In this document: piece after piece, positions 1 through 10,315 of the stretch
Layout: each line of letters starts with the position of its first letter
How positions within the stretch are numbered: position 1 is the stretch's first letter
Source of the DNA: Heterobilharzia americana
Taxonomy: Eukaryota; Platyhelminthes; Trematoda; Strigeidida; Schistosomatidae
Reading direction: 5' to 3'
Assembly (NCBI GenBank): GCA_944470555.2
Contig: OX104134.1
Location: 102,108,701 to 102,172,700 of the forward strand
DNA length: 64,000 bases
The notes under the pieces: model-generated
Databases searched by the model: none
What the model was told of the DNA's origin: nothing
The model's input: the letters and a program-made list of their open reading frames with translations, nothing else
Program-made: the position numbers and the translations under genes

Positions 1-985
1 TGCTTGAAACTTCTGTTGTTGTCACCATGCAGCAACATGAGACTAAGGAATACCAGAGTTCTGCTCTCTTGAACTGACTCCGAACGTATTCGCAGCGGTG
101 CTTAGCAGGTTTAGGGCGGCTTTTCCGACCTTCTACTACCACTTGTTACCTTTATGGTCTCAGTGATAAACTGGGTATCTGCTTATCACCAGTTGACGCG
201 AGTGGGCTGTGCTCAGGTAGACTCACATCTTCTTTAAGACCTTCTACATCTTCACGACCAGCGGTGGGCAGACTAGTTATTATAAAACAACCCTGTCTTC
301 AAAAACTTCTTGTAACAGCTTGAGTAAAGAAAGATGAGACCATCTCTTTTGCCACTGTTTGGTTTGAAATCCACTGCAACACTATATTCACAACTTAGTA
401 CCCTCGCAAACCATCCAACCCTCTACAGGCTAGCGGAAACATGGTATTTTTAACTTGCGTTACACTCTTGCAGCTATCCTCCGTTTACTGCTACGCTGCT
501 TTTCGCTGTTGTTTTACGCTGTTGTTCAACGATAGTGTTCACGTAGCACAGAATTTCACATCTGTGTGCTTTTGAATCGTCTCTGCAACCCGAGCAAGCT
601 TTTGTACAGGCATTTATAACCAGCCACTGGCACGAACCTTCCCGCGCCACTTACTATATCCAACTGATCACGGCTCTCTGACCTCAACATAACGGAAAGA
701 AGTGCCATTAAACTACAGGTCGAAACTCAAATAAATGCGGCCGTAGAAGCCTCAGCAAAATCCTTAGTAGTGAAAAACCACTATTAACATGCTTTCGTTG
801 TCGAATGAAACTAAGGTGAGTCCTAACAAGAATTACATCGATGCGAAATTAGGCACGACACCGATGTTAAAACTGGCACTGCCGCAGTGTCAACAACATG
901 ATAAACGAGTTTCCACCTCGAAGTTCATGCAAAAACAAATTGTTGACTGCATTAAGTCAATAGACTCTCTCTGCTGAGCAGACAA
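1..985. other. No recognisable gene
   Basis: I see no convincing exon, RNA gene or element boundary here. Short open frames exist, including one at 789-977, but they lack family resemblance and splice context. The region may be the decayed upstream part of the non-LTR element that becomes recognisable from about 990. Confidence 0.4.
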
Positions 986-989
986 AGTT

Positions 990-2380
990 CATTCATATTG
1001 GGTCGCTTTACTTTTCCAGAGCCTGTGACAGGGTTAATCACGATATCCTGCGAAAGAATGGTTCAACGGTTCAGATGGTTGTTCATGGAGTGGAAGAAGC
1101 TTTAGCTTAACCGGCTTCCTCGCCTGCAATCCATGGATCACCACACCTTGTGGTTGTCAACCTGTGTACATGTAAAGGAAGAGGAAAGTGACGGTTAAAA
1201 TGTGAAAATCCAATCAGTTTTGGGCAGATCCCAGACACACGTCGGGTGCTTATCCACTCAGTGTTTAAAGTATTCAGAAGAAGTAGCCTGGATCACATAT
1301 TCAAAAAGAGAGTTCCAGGGCTTACCAACTCTTAGGGAATAGAAGTTGTGCCTGACGTTTAACCTGCTATGTTCCAGTCTGAGTTTCTGTGCGGGTTCTC
1401 TAAGATTAACGCTACAGCTAAGATTAAATAAGTGTTGGATTGGATGGCCAGGCTTTTAGGAGTACATGAGAGGTTGCTCAGCTGGTTTAAGGATCGCCTC
1501 ACCAACCGATTACAGTTGGTCAGGGTAGGTTCCTGCTTATCTGAATGATTTCCTCTGTACACATGGGTGCCTTAGGGTTCTGTTTATTACTTACTACTGT
1601 TACTTGCCTTTATAAATCATATACCAGCAGGCCTAAACTCTTGCGAACCATTGTACGCTGATGATCTCAAAATTTGTGGGAAGATGACGACGAAAACAGA
1701 TACTTCGGTCCCGTGGGAGGATCTTTCTAAAACGTGACAAGTGAAAAGCTGTTTCGTTTCAATCCAGAGAAGTGCGGGATAATAATTGTAGACAAATATG
1801 AGCGCAATTCTAGTTCCTACTCCATCAGGGAAACAAATATCCCCCACTCAAGCACCATAAAGGACCTAGTGATACACTTGGGGCTTCTCTTCATCGTTAA
1901 TTTGCAGTCAACAAGACATACGAAGTCCTTAGTTTCTCTTTGATACTCTAGGGAGTCTAACTGCTGTCCTTTTTTACTACGGTTCATGAAGTGTATATTT
2001 GTTATTGCCCCGAACTCGAATTAGGACATGGTCATCCGAAAATGACTTCAGAAAAGAACCACGAAAAATGTGATTAGACATTGACTCGGACCGTACCTGG
2101 AAACTTTAGTTGTTCTTAAGCTGCACTGGATTACACACGCAATGGTCAAATGGCATGTGATCGGGGTGTACTATGCCGCTCGAAATCGTCTTCATCCCAA
2201 CCGATCACTCTTAAACCTTAATTATAAAGACCACCTAAGAGTTCTTCCTTTAGTATTCGAGCAAGAGTGATTACGTACGATGACCCTTGCTAACGCATTC
2301 TTAATTGAAGTATGTACTCCATGGAACTCCCTCCCTTCTCAAAAGGATGCTTAATGTGCATGCTTTACAAGACATGGAAA
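990..2380 (+). mobile_element. Decayed CR1/Jockey-like non-LTR reverse transcriptase
   Basis: Scattered reverse-transcriptase landmarks can be read on the plus strand across several frames. A segment near 1018-1060 reads CDRVNHDIL, the usual region around the first catalytic aspartate. A segment near 1475-1530 reads LLSWFKDRLTNRLQLV. Near 1654 the catalytic box reads YADDLKI, followed near 1762 by FNPEKC. These are typical of CR1/Jockey-type polymerases. The frame is broken many times by stops and shifts, so this is an old dead copy. No endonuclease domain or poly-A end was recognised. The family name is uncertain. Confidence 0.6.
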
Positions 2381-2808
2381 CAAGCACTACACATAGCGAG
2401 CGGAATAAATGATTAATTGGTTGGTTTTTTCTATCCTTCCAAGTTTCTTTGAACAGAAGAAACACCTGAACATTTCAAGCATAGAACATATTCCACTAGG
2501 ATAGACACAGAACCCAAGGAACCACTGTGCACTGTTTCCAACACATATGGAATGTGGTGTAACAAGTTGTTCCGTCGCAATTCAAATGTTGCGTTACTAG
2601 CGCATGTGTAACGCATTTGAAACTACTCATCCACTTCTAGTTTCGATTTCCAGATTCTTGCTTCGTGAATTACTACCATTGGTCAATCGCCTTTGAGTAT
2701 TGAATGTAAGTGCATTATTTGTGCTTGCTTAGTCGTCAGTCGACGAAGTCAGTCTCTAGTTGTCACGGACGTGATGTATAATAGTTTGACCTAGTCAACA
2801 CTTTCGTG

Positions 2809-2921
2809 AGGCAAAACTCGGGGTCATGTTTCAGATTACCATGAAAACACGGGGCAAAACCTGAGGTTGTGCAATATTTCCTCAAGTTTTGCCCTGAGTT
2901 TTTAACCCCCGTGTTTTACCC
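2809..2921. repeat. Nested palindromic repeat (MITE-like)
   Basis: An inner stem of about 23 nt pairs 2844-2866 with 2880-2902 around a 13-nt loop. The innermost 14 nt match at 13 positions. An outer, weaker pairing joins about 2810-2824 with 2904-2921. The repeated motif is GGCAAAAC next to runs of G. A C10 tract follows at about 2928-2937. It may be a small non-autonomous element or simply a fold-back repeat. Confidence 0.45.
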
Positions 2922-3262
2922 TGCTTCCCCCCCCCCAATTTGCCCCGTTTTTTCCCGAATTTCCCCTCTATATGCCCTGCGTTTCTTCGGATTAGTCGTT
3001 CGTTTTACTCCATTTAGCCTAGTGCGTTTGCTCCTTTCCTTCCCACTTGAGATAATGTTAGCCCTCCCATTCATTACTCTCGAAGGGTCACTTACACCAA
3101 TTAATGTATTCATTGTCTTTAAAATAAGAAAAAATTTTCATTGCATAGTTGCTTTTTTGTCAATCAGCCATTTTACACATGAATACATAGTTACTATTGT
3201 CGTCAGGATGTAAAGTTTCTGAATAATTAAACACATGACAGAAATTTGAAATTATATATAAC

Positions 3263-3472
3263 AATTTTTCGTAACAACGATCGCGTCATTTCTTCAGAAC
3301 TGCTTCCTTCAATGACTTTGGGCATCTGGATATGAAGAGAATTACTCTCTCCGTTTTCCTTGCTCTAAAAGTAAATGTAGTTGTAATAATAAGTTGAGCT
3401 TACCTTGGTCAACAGTCGTCTTGGTTTTCTTACACTTTCCTGGTCTCTTAGGTTGTGGAACCAATCTTTCAT
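3263..3472 (-). CDS. Candidate two-exon small gene fragment, unrecognised
   Basis: On the minus strand an ATG at 3472 opens a 23-codon exon (3472-3404, starting MKDWFHNLRDQ) that ends at a clean GTAAGC donor. A 39-nt intron (3403-3365, ending TTTTAG) leads in phase 0 to a 34-codon exon (3364-3263, SKENGESNS...), followed by a weak GTTATA donor. The preceding sequence ends in ACTACAG, so the first exon may be internal instead of initial. Introns this short are known in fluke genes. I do not recognise the product. It is rich in charged residues and serine. It lies just downstream, on the same strand, of the DUF4806-like fragment, so both may derive from one rearranged or duplicated gene. Confidence 0.35.
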
Positions 3473-3574
3473 ATGTTTCCTGTAGTTAATATCGAAGTTA
3501 GTATTCTCTTTGGGTTGCGTTATTCGAAAACTCTGAATAGCTTTTGAGAAATAAAAAGAGTATCTGCCAATAAC

Positions 3575-3869
3575 TTATTTCATTTCCATCCGTGTATGCT
3601 TTATGCCTTTCTTGGATTTCGTACCAGACCAAGAAAGTTGGTTCGTGAACTCCATTTGCAAGATATGGCGCAGTGTTATCTTCGTGTTGCTTGAGTTGAA
3701 GTTGTATAATTCCGCGTACTACAAGGATGGGTCTGTATATTATCACAACTTACGAAGCCATTACGGAAATCTTCGTCTAACTTCAGTTCCAATGCTTTAA
3801 ACCCGTCGACGGATGTTACTGGTAGATCAGTGTCAACGGTCATTTTCGGAACCGATGCAGGTGTCAAGG
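3575..3869 (-). CDS. DUF4806-like domain protein, two exons with a 35-nt intron
   Basis: Exon one runs from ATG 3843 (possibly from an acceptor near 3870) to 3754 and reads LPVTSVDGFKALELKLDEDF, the start of a DUF4806-type domain. A GTAAGT donor begins a 35-nt intron (3753-3719) ending TTGTAG. In phase 0 the second exon (3718-3575) includes TLRHILQMEFTNQLSWSGTK, which matches the family pattern of a helix, then FTN-L, then SW-G with lysines. It ends at TAA. The predicted product from the ATG is 77 residues, about one domain. DUF4806 has no known biochemical role and is often associated with mobile elements. The agreement of splice sites, phase and domain across the tiny intron makes a real or recently real gene likely. 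The upstream part is not identified. Confidence 0.5.
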
Positions 3870-3899
3870 CTTATCGGCGCCTTAGTAAAAGCATGATGC

Positions 3900-5280
3900 C
3901 TTGTATCTGCTTCCCCGTCCTTTTCAGGTAGCTTGCAGGAGTCATACAAAAAGTTGGTAAACTTACTCATCACAGCTTCTCCATCAGCTTCAGTGAAACA
4001 GTCACGTCATCTCGGTAAAGGATATAGTTTGACAGAAAACCATTTCGAGCTGACGAAGACAAACCTCTCCTTCGACTTAAAGTACACTACCAGGATGATT
4101 TACCAGTTCGATGACGTGGTTTTTAAACATTTAGATGATTGATATGAATGCAATTGCTGTAGGATCTGAAGTGACTTGCATTCATCCTACGTAGATAGGA
4201 CTGAGTTATCCTTGCCATGATCCAGTAATCTGTTTTACAGCAGGTTACTGGTTACTGTTATGAAGAGTCCTGATAAACCGTCTCTCAAGGAATACATGTT
4301 CATGTACGCAAAGCTCTTTGTTGTTGAATCTAAACTTCATGCCTGACTGACATACTGTTGTCATCCTAGCTCTTCTAGAGTTTAATAACCATGCGGTGAT
4401 ATCTTTCTAGTTCGAAAATTATGGTAGAATCCATATTCTTGTTCGACCTCGTCTGGATTTATGGCGTGCAAACATTATGGCGCATTCTAGAGACTAAACT
4501 CGTCTATTACTGATGAACAGTTGAAGCTGACAGGAATCTCCATTTAATGACCAGTCTTCCTACGTAAATTTATAAATAGGTTAACATGCGTAAAAACGGT
4601 TTATTGGATATGATTATATCTGCTAGTAAAATAAATCATTTTGTGGGGATAGTACTTGGTACGCAAGTCTAGTCGCCGTTCGCCCCTCCATGCACTATTA
4701 GCTAAAATATTTGTAGGATGGGAACAGTTTGAAACCTGTCAGACTAGACCGTGTTAATCTATCTTATCATTTATCAATAATCTGAACAATAAACATACGA
4801 AAACCTTGAACTTGGTGTCCTTTAGATAACCTGTATTGTTGACTGGACACTTGGAGCATCCGCACGTTGTCTTCGTCCTAATCGCAATACCTCTTTCTAC
4901 AAACATCGTTCGCTTTCGATTACTTTCTCCCTTACTTCGATAACTTCTAAGTACTTCGTATTTTGATATACTGATGTGACATGGGGTATATTGGACTGTA
5001 ACGCCGAAAAGTTGTGTCCCGTAACCATCATGAACACAGGACCGGGCACCACTGCATAGCAGTCGCACTTCATCTACACATCAAGCGACAGAGCACTAAG
5101 ATGAAAGATTAAGAAACAGAGAAAAACCAGTTAAAAAAAGTAAAAATGAGGAAGGAGGAATAAAAAACTGAATTCAGCATGACGATTAAAATAAAGATAA
5201 TGTATGAGTGCATCTGTGCCACTGACATCCATTCTGAGCCAGCTCACCTAGAGTCTCTAATCGCTGGTTACTGTTGTCAC
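3900..5280. other. Intergenic sequence without recognised features
   Basis: Open frames at 3933-4142 (plus) and 4754-5068 (minus) have no family resemblance or convincing splice context. The bases just above 3870 read open on the minus strand and could be an upstream exon of the DUF4806-like fragment, but I could not place splice sites. Confidence 0.35.
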
Positions 5281-6700
5281 ACGGACCCCAAGCAGGGAGT
5301 CTACATTTCCCCCAACCGACTTAGACAAACAGTCGAGCACTTCATGCACTGATTCCGTGTTTTAGACTTTCCACATATAACCCTTACGCAGCGTGACCCT
5401 ACTTCAGCCAACATTGTGCAACGAAGTAGACCGTCACTAGGCATGTGCAACACACGTCCCAGCCACTTGAGTCTCTGGAGGTTCACAACCTCATCAACTG
5501 ACTTTCGTCTCCTGTATAAAACTCTACTCGTGACTTCTACGTTACTCTCACGTTGACACTCACATTACCAACAGCTTTCTAGAGTATCTCATCTGCGTAC
5601 TCTATGTATTGCCTGTGATAAGATGGATTCCTGTGAATTCAGACGATGAGTAAACCTCCATAGGTACGTCAACGATATAGTTGAGTAAGAACGACGAAGT
5701 TATCTCTGTGTTCACTTCAGGATACGACTGGACAGCGAGTAACGCAATAGTAGCTGGAGGTCAGTTGAACTGTTCCTCGAAGTGTTCTGCCCATCGTCCC
5801 AGTCGTGTCCTCTGCGAGTGAATCACAAAACAATCCTCCGTTCAAGTTTCACTGACTGTTGATTTTTTTTTACCAGTTTCCTACCTAAGTACAAATAGCT
5901 GTTTGTTTATATCTATTGCGGCTACCTTTTCATCTCTCTAGCCTTCGCTATCCACCACCGTTGGTGGTCGTTGTGTAGACTTTTTGTCAGTTCTTTCCAC
6001 TCCTTGCTCTGTTTGGAGAGAGTAGGGATGCGTTTGCGAGCACGCATCAATTCAGAAGAATCTGGTGATATCCACTGGACTCCTTTTGGTCACTCTCTGC
6101 AGTCTTCAACGATGTTTGTACAGTGGACTGGAGGAGACACCGAACTTCTGCATGAGTGATATTGTTCTTTTCCGGTAACCACCTAGACAATTTCTCACTA
6201 AAAGCAGCGTTAGTGTTCTCATTGTCAAACTACACTGATAAAAGTTTTGTTGCTACATTTTTTTACGCCCAATCGGGAGCAGACATGTACATGTTAAAAC
6301 TAACGCGCGGTCACTATTGAAACGCATGCTCGAGGAAAGAGACAAGCCTCCACTGACCCTGTTCAATGATTATCCACAGCGATATGTCCCATCTGCATCC
6401 ACCATTGAGTTGGGGTCGGTAGATCCCATGTCAGACAATGTATCTCTTTATGTCTGGAGTTCGTGCTGACCAGAAATACATGGTTGTCTGAGCAAAGTTG
6501 TAGCAAGCGATCGCCGTTATCATTCCGTTCATCTGTGATTCCGAAAATGCCACCTAGTTGGCTTTCTGCCTGATTTAGCCTACCTACTCCACTTGCATTG
6601 AAATCATCTGCTACAACATCCATATCTGGACGTTTGGGTTTCAGTAGAAGGCTGGACAGTTTTCGATAGAACCCATGCCTCATTTCATCGGAGCTGCAGT
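5280..6700 (-). mobile_element. RTE-like retrotransposon with internal deletion
   Basis: Read on the minus strand, 6683-6363 encodes an endonuclease segment containing DMDVVADDFNASG and DRLLQLCSDNHVF, the asparagine/aspartate box of the apurinic endonuclease fold. About 5830-5750 encodes the linker RTRLGRWAEHFEEQFN. Then 5486-5301 encodes LQRLKWLGRVLHMPSDGLL, the C-terminal end. The reverse-transcriptase core expected between linker and C-terminus is missing, so this copy carries a large internal deletion as well as frameshifts. The layout is the same family type as the copy at 7.5-8.6 kb. Confidence 0.65.
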
Positions 6701-7490
6701 TATTCGGTGCGTAAGCTAGACTACAAAGAGATAATGACTAGTTTATCTACTTCCTTTAGTCCTCAATGGAGCGTTCAGTCGGACAACGCACAGGTGAAAT
6801 TTGAAGAGTGAATTTTTCGTATCCACTATATTGAGTGGGTGATGTTAAGTGGATTGGTGCGTATGGGTCTTGCATGGGTGCTTTGCACACGTCTGTAACT
6901 TAAGATTCCCAAGCTTGAGTTAGTGAAGTTTGTTGACCAACTTGACAAAGGGTGCTGATTTAAAATCTCCAATCTGTAGTTCTGAGCGTTGTTTGAGGGG
7001 ATCATGGATAGTGCTCCGTGAATTCAGATGGTTGTCGAAAGCTGCAGACATGGAGGAAATTATCGATAATGTAGGAATGTTAACTGAGAGACATAAAGAA
7101 AGATGAGGAAGTAAAGATTTGGTAGGTGGACAGTGCTCTGATTTAACTTTGGTGCTAGCAGAGTTGTCAAGGGTATTGTCGCTCCACCGCTGGCTATTAT
7201 TGTTGTCACAGTTGTTGTCTTTATCATTATTATTGTTATTATTAGTTGTTATTACAACACAAACATGGTACAGCAAGGGCACCAAGAAATGCGCCAAAAA
7301 AATAATATTACAGTATCATGAAGACATAAAGCGAAGAAAAGTGAGTATTAATAAAACACAGTTAGAGTAGAATGATCCGAAGGGCATTCCAGTAAGGTAC
7401 ATCCAAAACGAAACACTCATTGCTTTTCAACAGCAGAAGATAGAAGGAAGCTACAGCATGACCGCCGCTGGTTTCCATTCTGAGTCATAC
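6700..7490. other. Intergenic, with a TTG/TTA-rich simple repeat
   Basis: No gene is recognised. A simple-sequence tract rich in TTG, TTA and ATT triplets occupies about 7196-7256 and creates spurious leucine-rich and asparagine-rich frames on opposite strands. Confidence 0.5.
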
Positions 7491-8562
7491 ATATCTGATA
7501 ACGTCTCAAGTCACTGAGTTGCGTGACCTCTCGAAACCCACCCAGAGAGTCGTGATGCACCAACAGGTGCTAACCTGATATAACTACCCTTTATCCCACG
7601 GCACCACGTCATACACGGACCACCCGTCCACTTCTTGCATCCAGTCCCAGACTTAGCAAACAATGAGGAATATGGAAGCCGTTGGGACGATATGCGTAAC
7701 ATATATCCAAGCCACCGAAATCAATGTTTCCAGATAACTTCGCCACTTATTGAATGACAATCTCCATCATCCCCAAACATATTTTGTCTTACCTCAGAAT
7801 TACTTACATGGTGTTACCACGGAATGCGAGCAATGCCACGGAGACAGCGATGATCGAAGACACAGAGTCGTCGCATATCCTCAGCTCGGAGAGACCAGGT
7901 TTCACGGGTGTAGAGCAGAACTGCTGGCATCGAAGCGTTGTAAAGCCAACCTCTTGCGGTCAGAATAATCTCACCACGGCGCCAAGGGTGGCCCAGATTG
8001 ATGTATGGCATTCTGGCTTTCGATATGCGGTTGGAAATTTCACCACCTCCTTTAGCACTCAAACAACTACCCAGATACATTAACTTTTCGACTACTTGCA
8101 ACAGCTCAACACCAAGAATGATCGCAGACACAGACTTCTGTTAATTCTGCAAAAGCACTTTGCACTTCAATGGTACAGAGCACATGCCGTACTTACGGAC
8201 ACTAATCGCCAGCTGATTAAATGCGACTTGAGTAGCCTGTCTGTCACCGCTCAGTAAGACGATATCGTCTGCATATTCAAGGTGGAATAGCTATTCTCCG
8301 GGTAGCAGATCTACACCATCATCACGTACCTCCTCTAGAGCTGTCCCAAGAATGTCATCGTTGGAAAATTGAAACAATGGAGAAATCGAGCAACCCCACT
8401 ACTGGTTTGGAACGATAGAGACCGATGGTTGTATGCCCTTACTCTACCTGAGGTGTTATTATATAGGGCTTTCAAGATGTCAATAAATTTCTCGGGACCG
8501 CCTCTCTCCAAGAGAAAATTCCAAATTACAGCTCTGTCCAACGAATCGAAAGCAGCCACAAT
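7490..8562 (-). mobile_element. RTE-like retrotransposon, RT and C-terminal part
   Basis: On the minus strand, 8559-8335 reads MAAFDSLDRAVIWNFLLERG, the RT segment with the first catalytic aspartate. Then 8131-7814 reads LQVVEKLMYLGSCLSAKGG and LRAEDMRRLCVFDHRCLRGI, the connection and C-terminal region. The C-terminal end lies at 7702-7511. The order is correct for one copy. It is truncated upstream at about 8560 and broken by frameshifts. It abuts an oppositely oriented 3' UTR fragment starting at about 8563, which suggests nested insertion or rearrangement. Confidence 0.7.
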
Positions 8563-8800
8563 ATATACTCACATTATCTTCATCTTTGCCGCTGTACTTA
8601 ATCTCATCATTTTTTCATTCTTGCTTCCTCTCTTTTACTACTTTCTTCTTCTTTTGGTTGATTTTTCTCTCCTTCTTCATCTTTCATGTTATTGCCTTGT
8701 TACTTGATGTATAGATATGAAGTGTCGCAAGTGGGGCCGTTACGCAGTAATGCCTGGTCCTATGTTGATCTTGGTGATAATGATATACAGGTCCAGATAT
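8563..8800 (+). mobile_element. 3' UTR fragment of an RTE-like element
   Basis: The stretch reads ACTCACATTATCTTCATC, then a T/C-rich tract, then a conserved block containing CGTTACGCAGTAATGCCTGG and TCCTATGTTGATCTTG. A closely similar block follows the C-terminal fragment at 21430-21650, where it is plainly the 3' untranslated region of an element. Orientation is therefore plus, opposite to the adjoining coding fragment. Confidence 0.55.
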
Positions 8801-9270
8801 ACAGGTATTCCTGGAAGGCTAGCAAATTCCTAGGGTATGTGCCGGATATTCAATAAGGTATATCAGATCTAATATCAAATACCTAATCGAAAGAACGAGC
8901 TCGTTCTTAAGATATGAAGGATATACGTTAGAACAGGTGCTCTGAAATAGTCGACAGCTGATATAACATCAGGAGGACCAACTAAATCGAGTTTACCTAA
9001 TTCCACCATCTTATTGTAGTTTAGGCACTAGTTTTCGTGTATTCCTTTTTTCTAGAACTGATCGACTGGAAAACTAGGGGAAAGTCAAACATCTCGATCA
9101 AGTAGTCTACATCAGGAAGGTCCTTTCTTGCACGTGAACCACTGGATTACTTTCGTGGAGAAGGTTATTTCTTCGTTTTCCGTGATCATTTTCAAAGTAA
9201 GATTCGCTCTCCATATTACTCAACATCCAAAGATTAATACAGGTCACCTGACGCACTATCCTTAATTCTG
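8800..9270. other. Upstream region of the inhibitor-2 exon
   Basis: No element or exon is recognised. If the exon at 9293 has a spliced 5' UTR, the acceptor would be AAACCAG ending at 9283. I cannot identify a promoter or an upstream noncoding exon. Confidence 0.3.
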
Positions 9271-9292
9271 AAAATTGAAACCAGATCTGCCA

Positions 9293-9571
9293 ATGTCTAA
9301 GCATACAGATGATGGAAAGCCATCCAGAAGCATATTGAAAAAATCTAGTGATGAAGGACGTCAGAAGAGCTTTCAGTGGGATGAGTCGAACATTCTGGCT
9401 ACTTATCATCCAGTAGATAAAACTTATGGGCACATGAAAATTGAAGAACCAAAAACTCCATTTGTATTTGATTCCGAAGATGGGTCTACTCTTGTTTCCG
9501 GAGCTTCTTTCTCTCCAGAAGATTTGGCTGCTCGTCTAGCTGCCACTTCTAATGACCCTGAAAAGCAACTG
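9293..9571 (+). CDS. Protein phosphatase inhibitor 2 (PPP1R2-like), first coding exon
   Basis: The ATG at 9293 opens 93 codons ending at a strong GTGAGT donor after 9571 in phase 0. Residues 12-17 read RSILKK, equivalent to the family KGILK motif that contacts PP1. Residues 29-50 contain WDESNILATYHPVDKTYG followed by MKI, the most conserved block of inhibitor 2. Residues 51-57 read EEPKTPF, where Thr55 corresponds to the GSK3-phosphorylated threonine. Residues 75-85 (PEDLAARLAAT) match the following helix. The family binds and inhibits PP1 catalytic subunit in cytosol and nucleus and acts in mitosis. The next conserved block, the basic helix with HYNE, is not visible downstream, so only the N-terminal part is recognised here. 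The following intron region carries RTE copy A. Confidence 0.85.
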
Positions 9572-10315
9572 GTGAGTTTATGTTTTTGTTTCGCGGGTTG
9601 TGTGCATTAGTTTTATACGATTACATTCATAATTTCAGGCCATAAAGAACGTAACAGCATGTTCTTTATAAGAGTAAGACATGCGTGCATACATCTTTTG
9701 TTGATTTAGCAGAAGTAGGAAGGATGGGGTTCTGCAGTTCCAAGACACTATCGACAATGCAGACTTTCATAAAGTATACTCTTCAGCTTAACGTTAGTAC
9801 TGAAATAATTATTTTGACTATAAATTAGTATGCTTGAAACCAAAAACTATAATCCTTTAAGTGCAACGCATCCTGAATTTATTGGTTACAGCTTTTTATC
9901 ATTTGGAAGATTGGGGTTGTGGGAATACTAATGCTAAAAATTAACTACTCTCAGCCCCGTACATTACATGATCTATCTTGACATTCATTGTCTTTGAATG
10001 TATCAAGTTGTTAGTTGTTAATTGTGTCTTTCTTCATTGCTTTGTGACGTGTAGTTAGCCTTCACTCCCCGACTATAACCAAAGGTCACAGTTTCTTTCG
10101 TCTATACATAATTTGACTTGAGTTGAATGCACATTTTTGCGTTCGTTGAAACGTTTTCTAAAAATTTATTAGGAGTGTGCAGTAACCTATGTAGAACAAA
10201 GCACTTACCTTTGGTTTAACTTAGTAACAATCAGATTTTGATAAGTAAACAAAAGTATATAGCCCAGCTATCTAATTCTAAGATGCTTATTTGACTCAAG
10301 TTTTTTACCTCGATC
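9572..10315 (+). other. Probable first intron of the inhibitor-2 gene
   Basis: This starts with the GTGAGT donor and contains AT-rich sequence without recognised exons or elements. RTE copy A begins at about 10316. Confidence 0.5.

Noticed and set aside
2869..3213. 114-codon plus-strand open frame
   Set aside because: Low-complexity translation of C/T-rich sequence and the fold-back repeat; no start context, splice support or family resemblance.
6920..7370. Asn-rich (minus) and Leu-rich (plus) overlapping frames
   Set aside because: Both arise from the same triplet microsatellite near 7200-7256.
8369..8707. 112-codon plus-strand frame with hydrophobic C-terminus
   Set aside because: It is the reverse strand of an RT fragment joined to the T-rich 3' UTR of an element; not a membrane protein.
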